Numbered from the stretch's first letter, positions 25,677 to 33,894 are shown. The stretch is DNA of 64,000 bases from CATOSP01 sp965204715 (GCA_965204715.1 OZ242009.1:1116001-1180000); one strand, 5' to 3'. The notes: generated by a model from the sequence alone, not told the origin. Translations and numbers: made by a program.

Positions 25677-27515
25677 ATGACCGGTAGTTTTCTCAGACTT
25701 GAAGTATTGGCCGCGGCGTTGTTGATAGTAATGGCGCTGGGAGTGGCCTGCGGCGGCACTGCCGCAGTGCAACCGGAGGTGCAGACCGCCCAGCAGATGC
25801 AGCCCGCCGACCCGGAGAAGCCCCAGGCAGCCCAGGAAGGCGCGGACCCGGACAAGCCCCAAGCCCCGGAGCAGGTGATGATGCCCACTCCCACCAAGGT
25901 AGAGGGGTTCAAGATTGGCGCGGTAGTGCAGAGCAAGGCCGAGCCTACAGCAATGCCAGCTCCGGAAGAGACCATCAAGCGCGGCGGGATACTCAACCAG
26001 GTCCACCGCCGCAGCCCGCTCCATTTCCGGCTCGACGTCCGGAGCGCCATTGACGAGACCACGTCGAATGCCCCCGTTTTCAACCAGTTGCTGTCCCTGC
26101 AACACCCGGATTTCCTTGGAGTAGGGCCGGACATTGCCCACTCGTGGGAAGTGAACGAGGCGTCCACCAAGTACACTTTCTATCTCCACGATAATGTGGT
26201 GAACCACAATGGCAACCCGTGGACTTCCGCCGATGCCAAGTTCACTCTGGAACTCATGACCAGGGAAACTGAAAACCGGCCGCCCCACGGGTTCCTCAGC
26301 GTCGCCGGAGAAAGCACGGTGGAGAGCATCGAGACTCCGGACGCCACGACGATCATCATCAACCTGAAGCAGCCGGACGGGATCCTGCTGGCCAACCTGG
26401 GGCTGCAACAATACTCGATGTACACCGAAGTCGATTACGACGAAATGGAATCCCTGGATACCCCCATTGGCACCGGTCCGTATTACATGGAGAGCCACCA
26501 GCCGGGTGAGAAGATCGAGTTCCGCCGGAACGAGAACTACTTCAAGGAGGGTCTGCCGTACCTGGACGGTATTGACCTGTTCATCATCCGGGACGTGGCG
26601 GCGAAGCTGGCAGCGTTCGAAGCCCAGAGGTTGGACTACATCATGATGGGCAGCAGCCACGGCATGTTCCCAGAGAACATCGATCCGATGGTTGAGCGTC
26701 ATCCCGGTCAGATTACCTACTTCCCCGGTCTCCATCCTGTGGGCAGGGGTGTCCTCTGGAACTGGCGGGAGGAAGGGCCGTGGCAGGACAAGCGGGTGCG
26801 GCAGGCCATTAACCTGGCAATCAACCGGGACCAGATGTGCGAAGCGATGCCCAACTGTACGATGGGCGACTACTTGGCTTCCACCGTCTACGGCAAGGTG
26901 AAGCGGGAAGAGCTGGCCGCCAGGCCTGGCTTTGCACTGCCCGGACCGGCCAAAGACGCAGAATTAGCTCAGGCCAAGCAGCTAATGATTGACGCCGGGT
27001 ATCCCGACGGGTTCGAGGTGAAGTCGCTGTGCCGGGACATCGCCGACTACCGCGACCACGTTTGCCCCATCATGGAGTTCATCCTCCGGGATACCCTGAA
27101 CATTCGCCTGATCCTGGATGTTCAGGAGAGTGGGGCATACGTGGAGAAGAGGAACGCGGCGGACTGGCTCTTCCAGACCTCCTCGGCCAGCAGCGCCCGA
27201 GTGGACCACCCCTATGACTGGCTAGACCAGGTATCCTTCTGCGGGGAGCCTCCTGTAACTAACATTACAGGATATTGCAACGAGGCGCTGGATGAATTGC
27301 TGCAAAAGATGCGGGTCACCTCTGATGTGGAGAAGCTGAAGGTGCTTGCGGACCAGGCATTAGAGATCTACTACGACGACATTCCCTACGCGCCGCTGTT
27401 CTGGCCGGTCCGATACCCGACCCACTGGAACTACGTCCAGAACGTGCCGGACGAGCGTTTCTCCGGCCAGTATTCCCAGGCCCGCAGGCTGGAGTACGTT
27501 TGGCTGGACAGGTAA
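25677..27515 (+). CDS. ABC transporter substrate-binding lipoprotein (SBP family 5, peptide type)
   Basis: The protein of about 612 residues starts with a lipoprotein signal (VMALGVACGG, Cys25). An acidic, Pro/Gln-rich linker (QPADPEKPQAAQEGADPDKP) follows, then the SBP_bac_5 domain: GGILNQVHRRSPLHFRLD, TKYTFYLHDNVVNHNGNPWTS, PIGTGPYYMESHQPGEKIEFRRNENYF, and KRVRQAINLAINRDQMCEAMP. It delivers a solute, probably a peptide or other organic molecule, to the DppB/C-type permeases divergently encoded next to it. GGAGGGATGAACCT precedes the ATG at 25677. Confidence 0.92.
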   Translation: MTGSFLRLEVLAAALLIVMALGVACGGTAAVQPEVQTAQQMQPADPEKPQAAQEGADPDKPQAPEQVMMPTPTKVEGFKIGAVVQSKAEPTAMPAPEETIKRGGILNQVHRRSPLHFRLDVRSAIDETTSNAPVFNQLLSLQHPDFLGVGPDIAHSWEVNEASTKYTFYLHDNVVNHNGNPWTSADAKFTLELMTRETENRPPHGFLSVAGESTVESIETPDATTIIINLKQPDGILLANLGLQQYSMYTEVDYDEMESLDTPIGTGPYYMESHQPGEKIEFRRNENYFKEGLPYLDGIDLFIIRDVAAKLAAFEAQRLDYIMMGSSHGMFPENIDPMVERHPGQITYFPGLHPVGRGVLWNWREEGPWQDKRVRQAINLAINRDQMCEAMPNCTMGDYLASTVYGKVKREELAARPGFALPGPAKDAELAQAKQLMIDAGYPDGFEVKSLCRDIADYRDHVCPIMEFILRDTLNIRLILDVQESGAYVEKRNAADWLFQTSSASSARVDHPYDWLDQVSFCGEPPVTNITGYCNEALDELLQKMRVTSDVEKLKVLADQALEIYYDDIPYAPLFWPVRYPTHWNYVQNVPDERFSGQYSQARRLEYVWLDR

Positions 27516-27561
27516 CTCTGTTTAACGCCTGACTGTAACGCTACAGCTTACGGTCAACTGG

Positions 27562-27609
27562 AGCACACTAAGGCCCCCTCCTGATATCAGGAAGGGGCCT
27601 TAGTGTGCT
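27562..27609. terminator. Strong hairpin terminator between convergent genes
   Basis: A perfect 16-bp stem (27562-27577 with 27594-27609) encloses a further self-complementary CCTGATATCAGG core. It stands between the binding-protein gene and the convergent gene ending at 27637, so it can act on both. There is no long T-run. Confidence 0.8.
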
Positions 27610-27636
27610 TGTTGCTGCTGCCCGAGTTGAAGTGGG

Positions 27637-28824
27637 CTACCTCGTCTCCGTTGGGCTTCCTCCTGCGCAGTAGGAACTGACCCAATCTGCGAAGTCTTCG
27701 TAGCAGTTGCAACTGGGTTCGCAAGCCGGGCAGCCGGCGTGGAAATTAAGCTCCAGACGATTCAACCCGTCCTTCCAGGCCCGCCAGATTCGGGAACTTG
27801 CTGACCATGCGAAGACGCCAATGCCGACCGGGACCAGTACAGGAGCGGCGGTTGCAAGGGCCGGACCCGCGCCCAGGGCTACGGCCACAGTTGTTCCCGC
27901 CGCTATTACACCCCCAGCCGCTCCTGCTGCTGCCAGGTCCTTCCCGGTATCCTTTGCTGCTTCCTTTTTGGATTTCTTGTCCCTAAGAACGGAGATGCCA
28001 TTTTCGGCAAGGCTTACCGGAAGCTCGAACAGGACGGCGAACGCGGCGCCCTTGCCAGCGCTCTTCCCGGCGGCTCTCCCGGCTATCTTGACGGTGTCAG
28101 CCGCGTTTGTTGTCCTGACGCCGACCACTTCCATGCGGGTCATATTCCGAGAGCCGCGTTTGCCGTTAGCCCTGGCTGATTCCCATGCTATGTTCGCCGG
28201 GTTTCGGGCTTGGCCGGGTGCGTTGGCTACCGAACGAATATGGCTTGCCTCTTTGCCTTTGGTGAACTGCTTTACCGCGTCTTCCCCCAGATTGCGCACC
28301 GGTCCCGGTATGCTGGTCCTGAAAAACGTTCCAGCTTCGGCCTCGGTACGGATTCCGCGACCATTGCCCAGGCCGGCGCGTCTAAACTTCGCCGCGGTTT
28401 GACGGCTGAGATCAGGGAAAGACGCAGGCTTTGCCGGCCGGCCCCTGGTCAGGGTGGCGAGAAGCGCGGCAGGCCCAGATTCATTCTCCAGACCGTCGGC
28501 GTTCTTGCCATCGTCCCGGATATGGAGGAACTCCTGGAGATATTCTTCGCCTTCAAGAATCGCATGGCCGCAGCCCAGGCAGACCATTTCATGTTTTGCC
28601 CGCTCGGAGACCAGTTGGGTGGAGAACTCCTGATAACAAGACCAGGAAGGTGCGGCGTCTGCCGGACTGCACTTCGGGGACTGCAAATGAAAGTGGCGGT
28701 AATCTCTCCGAGCGATATTCCTGGGCAGTTGCCGCGGTAAGTCCGATATGCAGGGGTCCCCAGGCGGGATTGGACCACCGCAACTGTCACAGGCTAGTGG
28801 CTGGCCGGTAGTTACGTACCACAT
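27637..28824 (-). CDS. Cys-rich, HNH-like, membrane-associated protein (novel architecture)
   Basis: The 395-residue protein has no single family I recognise. From the N-terminus it shows a zinc-finger-like region (C12/C15, C25, H44/H46, C52, C63) and a second CxxC (C82/C85). Residues 190-231 (KGKEASHIRSVANAPGQARN then PANIAWESARANGKRGSRNM) contain H195, N211, N220 and R223 with spacing that recalls a divergent HNH nuclease. An Ala/Gly-rich hydrophobic region (298-345) looks membrane-inserting, and a Cys-rich tail (C365/C368, C372/C374) closes it. The ATG follows AGAGGAAACT. It is the second gene after the ribbon-helix-helix protein, 52 bases apart. A toxin or defence effector is inferred, not shown. 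Confidence 0.6.
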   Translation of the reverse strand: MWYVTTGQPLACDSCGGPIPPGDPCISDLPRQLPRNIARRDYRHFHLQSPKCSPADAAPSWSCYQEFSTQLVSERAKHEMVCLGCGHAILEGEEYLQEFLHIRDDGKNADGLENESGPAALLATLTRGRPAKPASFPDLSRQTAAKFRRAGLGNGRGIRTEAEAGTFFRTSIPGPVRNLGEDAVKQFTKGKEASHIRSVANAPGQARNPANIAWESARANGKRGSRNMTRMEVVGVRTTNAADTVKIAGRAAGKSAGKGAAFAVLFELPVSLAENGISVLRDKKSKKEAAKDTGKDLAAAGAAGGVIAAGTTVAVALGAGPALATAAPVLVPVGIGVFAWSASSRIWRAWKDGLNRLELNFHAGCPACEPSCNCYEDFADWVSSYCAGGSPTETR

Positions 28825-28876
28825 AGTTTCCTCTTGACCGGATTCAGTGGCATGGATGGGTTTAGGTCATCCAGGT

Positions 28877-29257
28877 CTAGTCATCCCGCAACCTTCGCAG
28901 TTCTTCCCTGGCCTTCCTGATTTCTTCCACCTTCTCGGCAATGGCGTCGAAAAAAGATTGGCGGGACTTGACACCCTCAACTACGAGGTAGTTGGCCGCT
29001 TCAGACCGGCTACCAGCCACACCTGCTTCCACCAGGTCGTCCAGGCGGTCCAGAGTGTCTTTGTCCACCCGCACCATCACCACATTGTCCCGGTTCTGCC
29101 GGTCGTTGGGTAGTCTGCTCTTGACGGCTTCCTTGGCAGTTTCAACACCGGCCACAGTGGCATCCCGCACACCGCTGCCGACTTCTCGGACGCCTCTGCC
29201 AACTTCTTCCACCCCCCGGATAACCCGTTCTCTTGCCCCTGTATCTTTCTCTGACAT
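28877..29257 (-). CDS. Ribbon-helix-helix domain protein, probable autoregulator
   Basis: The 126-residue protein has an N-terminal half of amphipathic repeats rich in Gly, Val and Glu (VIRGVEEVGRGVREVGSGVR) and a C-terminal half with a ribbon-helix-helix pattern: a strand (NVVMVRVDKDTLDRLDDLVE), a turn (AGVAGSRSEAANYLVVEGV) and a helical tail (KVEEIRKAREELRRLRDD). Such domains bind operator DNA as dimers, often in antitoxins. The ATG at 29257 follows GGAGGTAATGCG. It precedes the HNH-like protein in a two-gene operon with its own promoter and an inverted repeat that could be its operator. What the N-terminal half does is unknown. Confidence 0.7.
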   Translation of the reverse strand: MSEKDTGARERVIRGVEEVGRGVREVGSGVRDATVAGVETAKEAVKSRLPNDRQNRDNVVMVRVDKDTLDRLDDLVEAGVAGSRSEAANYLVVEGVKSRQSFFDAIAEKVEEIRKAREELRRLRDD

Positions 29258-29290
29258 CGCATTACCTCCATGTTTGTAACTTAACTGCTC

Positions 29291-29329
29291 AATTACACGT
29301 AATTTAGCATACACATTACATATAGTCAA
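29291..29329 (-). promoter_or_regulatory. Promoter and candidate operator of the ribbon-helix-helix operon
   Basis: On the minus strand TTGACT (29329-29324) and TAAATT (29306-29301) are separated by exactly 17 bases. The inverted repeat AATTACACGTAATT (29291-29304) overlaps the -10 box, and a further ATTACA half-site lies at 29315-29320 between the boxes. Three related half-sites near the promoter suit cooperative binding of a small dimeric repressor such as the downstream protein. Confidence 0.7.
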
Positions 29330-29381
29330 TACTCTTTTGGGGCTAATGGTTTCTCCATGCCGAGGGTTTTCCCTGGGCGGT

Positions 29382-29435
29382 CTGGAAACGGAAGACCGGC
29401 GCAGTGTCGATACTGCGCCGGTCTTCCGTTTCCAG
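29382..29435. terminator. Long perfect hairpin
   Basis: A perfect 24-bp stem (29382-29405 with 29412-29435) with a 6-base loop. It is 69 bases downstream of the collagen-like gene's stop codon and upstream of the promoter of the next minus-strand operon, so it probably terminates the former. No T-run is present. Confidence 0.75.
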
Positions 29436-29504
29436 CCTGGTGGGGACCGCTGTGCTGTCGCTTGCTATGGCGTCAGCGCGATACCCTGATGTGAGGGGAC
29501 GTTC

Positions 29505-30119
29505 CTACTGGGAGGCTTCGGGTTCCTCGGCGGTTATCATCAGCGGGGCGCTCGCGCCGCCCTCCTTGCTGCCCAGGACTACGACGCTGTAGAGTCCGGG
29601 CTTGAAGGGGCCGCCTTCCCTTACGTTGCTCCGGGGCCGTATGTCAACCTCAAAGGCGCGGGACTCGTCGGCGACGGCGCCGCCGATGAAGACGCTGTAT
29701 CCGTCAGGGCCGTATACCTCAACGGTCACGGCTTCGTCGGGCTGCCAGCCAGCCCCCAGAACCTTGATGGTGGGGCGGCCTTCCTCAGCTTGAGAGGGTA
29801 TCAGGGTGATCGACGTGGGATGGGACGATCCGGGAGACCCTGTCTCGCCCTGTGGACCCTGGGGTCCCATCTCGCCCTGTGGGCCTTGGGGACCCTGTTC
29901 TCCCTGGGGACCGGGGTGGCCCGGCACGCCCTGGAGGCCGGGCAGTCCGGGTTTTCCGGGCATTCCGGGATCGCCCGACAGCCCCGGCTTTCCGGGCAGT
30001 CCGGGTATTCCCTGAGCGCCCTGCGGCCCCTGGGAGCCGGCGCACGCAGAGAGAATCACCGAGAGCATTCCTATTGTCAGAAGGATTGCGAGGGGTTTGA
30101 GAAACCGGTCCATTGGCAT
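29505..30119 (-). CDS. Collagen-like surface lipoprotein
   Basis: The 204-residue protein has a signal ending in SVILSACAGS (Cys26), so it is a predicted lipoprotein. Residues 31-99 are 23 uninterrupted Gly-X-Y triplets (GPQ, GLP, GKP, GEQ and similar) that can form a collagen triple helix. A globular C-terminal domain follows (SITLIPSQAEEGRPTIKV, DEAVTVEVYGPDG, FKPGLYSVVVLGSKEG), which looks like a beta-sandwich. Trimeric surface stalks of this kind are usually adhesive or structural. The start ATG follows GAGGTAACTTC. The Gly-X-Y part is also a repetitive DNA tract and may vary in length between strains. Confidence 0.85.
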   Translation of the reverse strand: MPMDRFLKPLAILLTIGMLSVILSACAGSQGPQGAQGIPGLPGKPGLSGDPGMPGKPGLPGLQGVPGHPGPQGEQGPQGPQGEMGPQGPQGETGSPGSSHPTSITLIPSQAEEGRPTIKVLGAGWQPDEAVTVEVYGPDGYSVFIGGAVADESRAFEVDIRPRSNVREGGPFKPGLYSVVVLGSKEGGASAPLMITAEEPEASQ

Positions 30120-30364
30120 GAAGTTACCTCGATCTTATGGGGATATTGGCCGGGAAAAGGCCGAAGGGAAGTATATTTTAGGGGATTCGGGGAGTCAAGC
30201 GAGGTTGTGGCCGTCCGTTGGCTACCGGCGGGCAGTCCAGACAGGACAAGCGCACTTTTCACGTCTGGTTATTTGGGGTATCTTGACCGTACTTTGCTTA
30301 CGGTGTCCGGTGGGTCCCGGTCGCGGTTTCCCGCCATTGGAATCCTGGTTGAGTTGGGCTGAAG

Positions 30365-30706
30365 TTGGCCAGAGCAAGGGTGTTGTACTGGAAGGAAGTC
30401 CCGGTACAGGTGCAGGTACAGGGCGATGCGGGAACGGTGTCCCGGCAACTTGACGGCCGGTTTCAGCAGGGTGTGGACGCCATAGCCATGTTCGATGGTA
30501 GCCAAGGGACTGATTCTTACCTTGAAGCCTGGGAGTGGGGAGCTTTCGTGGAGGTTGACGGCGGGGCTGAGGATGCCGCGGACCTGGTCGCGGCGCGGTA
30601 CAACGAGGGGTTTCCCCGGAACTTTGTTGCCAGGATACGCGGCCTGATCGAGTCGGGCCGGCGCGACCCAAAGCCGGGCGCGGTGGACCATTGGTGTGAA
30701 GCATGA
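30365..30706 (+). CDS. Virulence-factor-type small protein of the methyl-transfer cluster
   Basis: The 113-residue product resembles the short Virulence_fact domain (PF13769): RVLYWKEVPVQVQVQG at the start, LDGRFQQGVDAIAMFDGSQG and TDSYLEAWEWGAFVEVDGGA. Known members have no proven activity, but they recur beside folate and corrinoid methyltransferase genes. A TTG at 30365 is the likely start. Its stop overlaps the next ATG (ATGA), so it is translationally coupled to the homocysteine methyltransferase-domain gene. The assignment is from memory of the family pattern. Confidence 0.65.
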   Translation: MARARVLYWKEVPVQVQVQGDAGTVSRQLDGRFQQGVDAIAMFDGSQGTDSYLEAWEWGAFVEVDGGAEDAADLVAARYNEGFPRNFVARIRGLIESGRRDPKPGAVDHWCEA

Positions 30707-31605
30707 GTACGGGGAAGATGTCTTCACTGCTGGACAGAATCGCTGCCGGGGAATTGCTGATTTCCGACGGGGCGACCGGTACTTATCTCCAGGGCCGCGG
30801 CCTGGAACCGGGGGCCTGTCCCGAGGAGTTCAACTCCGACCATCCCGACGTGGTCAGGGGCATGGCGGCAGACTACTTCGCCGCCGGTTCCGACATGGTG
30901 CTGACCAACTCCTTCGGCGCGAACAGGTTCATGCTGAAGAAGTACGGCCATGAGGACAAGGTAGCGGAGCTCAACCGGCTGGCGGCGCAGCACGCCCGCA
31001 GCCAGGCCGGGCCGGAACAATTCGTCGTCGGGTCCGTGGGTCCCACGGGAGAGTTCCTGGAACCGCTGGGGCCGGCGAGCCGGGAGGAGATGCGGGACGC
31101 CTTCGTGGAGCAGGTGACGGCGCTGGAGGAGGGCGGCGCGGACGCGGTGGTCATCGAAACCATGTCGGCCGTTGAGGAAGCGGCGCTGGCAGTCGAGGCG
31201 GCGAAGAGCCACACGAAGCTGGTGGTGATGGCCACGATGGTGTTCGACCGGGGGCCGCGCGGTTTCTTCACCATGATGGGGGTGACGCCGGAGCGGGCGG
31301 TCAGGGAACTGGCCGCGGCAGGGGCCGACGTTACGGGGGCGAACTGCGGCAACGGGATCGACGTCATGGTGGAGCTAGCGCGGGAGATGCGGCAGGCGAC
31401 GGAGGGGCCGCTGCTGGTCCACTCCAATGCGGGTCTACCGGCCTACCAGGGCGGCGTGATTGTGTACCCGGAGTCGCCGGAGTACATGGCGGAGCGGTTC
31501 AAAACCCTGGCGGATATGGGGATCAACATCCTTGGCGGGTGTTGCGGCGCGGGCCCGGACCATGTTCGGGCGCTGGCGGCGGCGGTCAAGCTCAGTGGCC
31601 AGTGA
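30703..31605 (+). CDS. Homocysteine S-methyltransferase family protein (BHMT/MetH N-terminal domain)
   Basis: This 300-residue zinc enzyme is a stand-alone version of the homocysteine-binding module of MetH. Visible features are LISDGATGTYLQGRGL, MVLTNSFGANRFMLKKYG, VVGSVGPTGEFLEPLG, and the zinc ligands C215 (TGANCGNG) and C280/C281 (ILGGCCGAGPDH). It could transfer methyl groups from methylcob(III)alamin on the corrinoid protein at 35411 to homocysteine or another thiol, making a split methionine-synthase-like system. That partnership is inferred from the cluster. The start overlaps the upstream gene by ATGA. Confidence 0.88.
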   Translation: MSTGKMSSLLDRIAAGELLISDGATGTYLQGRGLEPGACPEEFNSDHPDVVRGMAADYFAAGSDMVLTNSFGANRFMLKKYGHEDKVAELNRLAAQHARSQAGPEQFVVGSVGPTGEFLEPLGPASREEMRDAFVEQVTALEEGGADAVVIETMSAVEEAALAVEAAKSHTKLVVMATMVFDRGPRGFFTMMGVTPERAVRELAAAGADVTGANCGNGIDVMVELAREMRQATEGPLLVHSNAGLPAYQGGVIVYPESPEYMAERFKTLADMGINILGGCCGAGPDHVRALAAAVKLSGQ

Positions 31606-31659
31606 CCAGCCGCAGACCACCAATTACTGATCCCCGTCGCCGTATGGAGTGAAATTGAT

Positions 31660-32328
31660 TTGGCTGCAAGCCCGGTTATGCGAGTTTCGGAAGTGCTGGA
31701 ACGGTACGGTACATGCGTAGAGCTGGTGCCTATGGACGCTCATTTCGGGGGCATCAGCGTCGGGCTGTACGCTCGGGACGGAGTGTTCACGGTGTGGAGC
31801 TTCAGCCGCAAGCCGGGAGTCCGGGACCGGCTGAGAGCGGTGAGGGACCAGTTGGTGTCCCTGGGCGGGCTGGCTGCCGTAGACGGCACGGACAACCAGG
31901 TATTGTTCCCATGCGGGTACGTTCACCAGCGGCTGATCAAGTTCCTGGTGGCCCAGGCCGTGGGGAAAAGCCCTGACTACTCGCCGCCCGAGGGCGAAAT
32001 GTCCATAAGGGACACCCGCACCAGGCTGACCATTGTTGTGACGGGTGAGGAAGCGGGGGATAGGTACGTCTACAATGTGTCGGCCGAAGGGGATGCTCCG
32101 AATGTTCCGGCGCGGCTGCGGATGATCGTGGCGGGGTTCCTGCGCTACGGGGAGATGGAACGCGCAGGCGATACCGCGGTCGTGTTCCCATGCGGCCAGC
32201 GCCACGACGGGCTGATACGGCTGCTGATCCCCTACTCCCGGAACGTGAGCAGCGTTGAGAGTATGTTGGAGGCCGAGGCGCTGCGGGGGCAGATGACCAC
32301 GGGGACGCTGGGGTTTACGCCGACGTAG
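31660..32328 (+). CDS. Hypothetical protein with an internal repeat
   Basis: The 222-residue product has no family I recognise. It contains two similar halves of about 95 residues, each ending with a FPCG motif (NQVLFPCGYVHQRLIKFLV and TAVVFPCGQRHDGLIRLLI). Each half also has a preceding strand-helix unit (FGGISVGLYARDGVFTVWSF and RLTIVVTGEEAGDRYVYNV). A Cys-Gly followed after a few residues by His in both copies could bind a metal. A TTG at 31660 is the best start. It lies within the methyl-transfer cluster, just before hicB. Its role is unknown. Confidence 0.65.
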   Translation: MAASPVMRVSEVLERYGTCVELVPMDAHFGGISVGLYARDGVFTVWSFSRKPGVRDRLRAVRDQLVSLGGLAAVDGTDNQVLFPCGYVHQRLIKFLVAQAVGKSPDYSPPEGEMSIRDTRTRLTIVVTGEEAGDRYVYNVSAEGDAPNVPARLRMIVAGFLRYGEMERAGDTAVVFPCGQRHDGLIRLLIPYSRNVSSVESMLEAEALRGQMTTGTLGFTPT

Positions 32329-32346
32329 GTGTTGGAGATGAGAGAG

Positions 32347-32565
32347 ATGAAAATGGCTTTGACACTCACCATAGAAACTGACCGGGAGGAAGACGGTCGG
32401 TGGATCGCTGAGGTAGTGGAGATTCCGGGCGCAATTGTCTACGGTACAACGTCTGAAGAGGCAATCGTGAAAGTACAGGCGTTGGCCCTCCGTGTCCTGG
32501 CAGAGCGGATAGAGCACGGGGAAAATGTCCCGGAATTGGTTACCTTATCAGCCCAAGCTGTATGA
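32347..32565 (+). CDS. hicB: HicB-family antitoxin
   Basis: The 72-residue protein matches the HicB-like fold (partially RNase H-like): MALTLTIETDREEDGRWIAE, VVEIPGAIVYGTTSEEAIVK and VQALALRVLAERIEHGE. It would neutralise the HicA mRNA interferase encoded next to it. The start is ambiguous between ATG 32347 and 32353, both behind GGAGATGAGAGAG. It lacks an added DNA-binding domain at the C-terminus, so autoregulation would need a partner. The ATGA overlap with hicA shows a coupled pair. Confidence 0.83.
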   Translation: MKMALTLTIETDREEDGRWIAEVVEIPGAIVYGTTSEEAIVKVQALALRVLAERIEHGENVPELVTLSAQAV

Positions 32566-32774
32566 CTCGTTGGCCCAGCACACGCGCAAGAAGAGTATTG
32601 GCGGCATTGCTACGGTCTGGTTGGAGTGTGAAGAGGCAGTCTGGTTCACACAAGATCCTGTCCAAAGAAGGTTGGCCGGACTACACTTTTTCTTTCCATG
32701 ACCGTGAGGAAATCGGTCCGAGGATACTCGTATATATTGGCAGACGGACGGGGTTGAGACCGGATGATCTGTAG
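32562..32774 (+). CDS. hicA: HicA-family mRNA interferase toxin
   Basis: The 70-residue protein has the dsRBD-like HicA pattern: RRVLAALLRSGWSVKRQSG and SHKILSKEGWPDYTFSFHD with the catalytic His in GSHKI. HicA cleaves mRNAs when HicB is lost. The gene is complete. Its ATG overlaps hicB, and its TAG overlaps the GTG start of the next gene. Confidence 0.83.
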   Translation: MTRWPSTRARRVLAALLRSGWSVKRQSGSHKILSKEGWPDYTFSFHDREEIGPRILVYIGRRTGLRPDDL

Positions 32775-33277
32775 TGTGTCCGGTTGATGGCCGGATCGTT
32801 GAATGGGGGAATAAACCAGTGACCAATCCAGACAGGTACAACGAGTTCTTCCATCCCATCGTGGATACACTTTGGGATAAGCACCGAATTAAGGTCGGGC
32901 GTAGAACAAAAGCCTCCAGCGGCAGACATTTTGAGTCTGGCTACGGCAGTCGCATTAGTTACGAGGCCAGACTCGCTCAGGCCAGACTCACTCAAGGGAA
33001 AATAGCGAGGGTCGCCCTTCACATCGACAGCAAGAGCCAAGAGTGGAACGCTCATTTGATAGAAGATCTACTTCAACACCGCGAAGAGATCGAATCCGCG
33101 CTCGGCCCACTCATCTGGGGGCAAGAGGACACTAAACGCCGCCGAATCGAAATCACCCGGCCCGGCAGCATAGACGACGATGACGACACGCTGGCGGAAA
33201 TCCGTGAATCGATGGTTGAGAATCTGCTCAGTTTCAAGAGGGTTTTTGACCCCCACCTGAAAGAACTGGTGGGGTAG
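32774..33277 (+). CDS. DUF4268 domain protein
   Basis: The protein of about 150-167 residues contains RYNEFFHPIVDTLWDKHRIK, ISYEARLAQARLTQGKIARVALHIDSKSQEWN and GSIDDDDDTLAEIRESMVE then NLLSFKRVFDPHLKEL. These match DUF4268, a domain found with restriction-like or toxin-antitoxin genes. The GTG at 32774 overlaps the HicA stop; a second GTG at 32819 gives the domain's usual start and may be the real one. It may be a third member of the hicBA operon, but its function is unknown. Confidence 0.8.
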   Translation: MCPVDGRIVEWGNKPVTNPDRYNEFFHPIVDTLWDKHRIKVGRRTKASSGRHFESGYGSRISYEARLAQARLTQGKIARVALHIDSKSQEWNAHLIEDLLQHREEIESALGPLIWGQEDTKRRRIEITRPGSIDDDDDTLAEIRESMVENLLSFKRVFDPHLKELVG

Positions 33278-33282
33278 TAACG

Positions 33283-33894
33283 GTGAGGAACATGGAAACT
33301 GAATCGCCCGTCTTTGACGGGACGCAGGTGCCCGTCAAGGAACTGCACATTTACATGCACGAGGACTGGAACCTGTATGGCTTCCTGCACAAGTTCCCGT
33401 CGGTAAGCATGGAGCAGGCGCTGGCCGAGATGGAGCGGGACGCTCGTGAGACAGCGCAGAAAGTCATCCGCGTTGATAAGGACGTTATGGGCGGAACTCC
33501 CGTATTCCACAGGACGGATGTGCCGGTAAAGTTTATGTTCGATTACCTGGCCGACGTGCGGAGCCTGAAGGACTTCCATTGGGACTACCCGACGGTGTCC
33601 CGTATTGTCACTTGGGATGCCCTGGTAACGGCCGGGCGAATACTCGAGTTGGACGCTTATCGCAGCGTCGAGAATGGTGTCGTCCACAGCGACCGTAAAT
33701 TCGTCAGCGGGGCACCGGTGTTTGTGGACTCCCGTATGCCGGTAAGAATCGTGTTCGATTACTTGTCGGAAGGGAAAACTCTGAAGGATTTCTATTACCA
33801 CTACGACACGAATATCAAAGAGCACCTGACCCCGGTCGTCCATCTAGCCCATAAAGCCCTTGAACGGGAGTTTTATGCGGCTACTTCTCGATGA
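33283..33894 (+). CDS. Three-repeat DUF433 protein, likely antitoxin of a VapBC45-like pair
   Basis: DUF433 domains are winged-helix-like antitoxin modules, normally one per protein of about 75 residues. This 203-residue protein appears to contain three. The units are 8-50 (SPVFDGTQVPVKELHIYM), 70-112 (GGTPVFHRTDVPVKFMFDYL) and 142-188 (SGAPVFVDSRMPVRIVFDYL), each with a G(T/A)PVF....(V/M)PV...FDYL core. The second and third are close to consensus and the first has diverged. The next gene, a PIN-like toxin, overlaps its end. The start is GTG 33283 or ATG 33292. Confidence 0.8.
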   Translation: MRNMETESPVFDGTQVPVKELHIYMHEDWNLYGFLHKFPSVSMEQALAEMERDARETAQKVIRVDKDVMGGTPVFHRTDVPVKFMFDYLADVRSLKDFHWDYPTVSRIVTWDALVTAGRILELDAYRSVENGVVHSDRKFVSGAPVFVDSRMPVRIVFDYLSEGKTLKDFYYHYDTNIKEHLTPVVHLAHKALEREFYAATSR

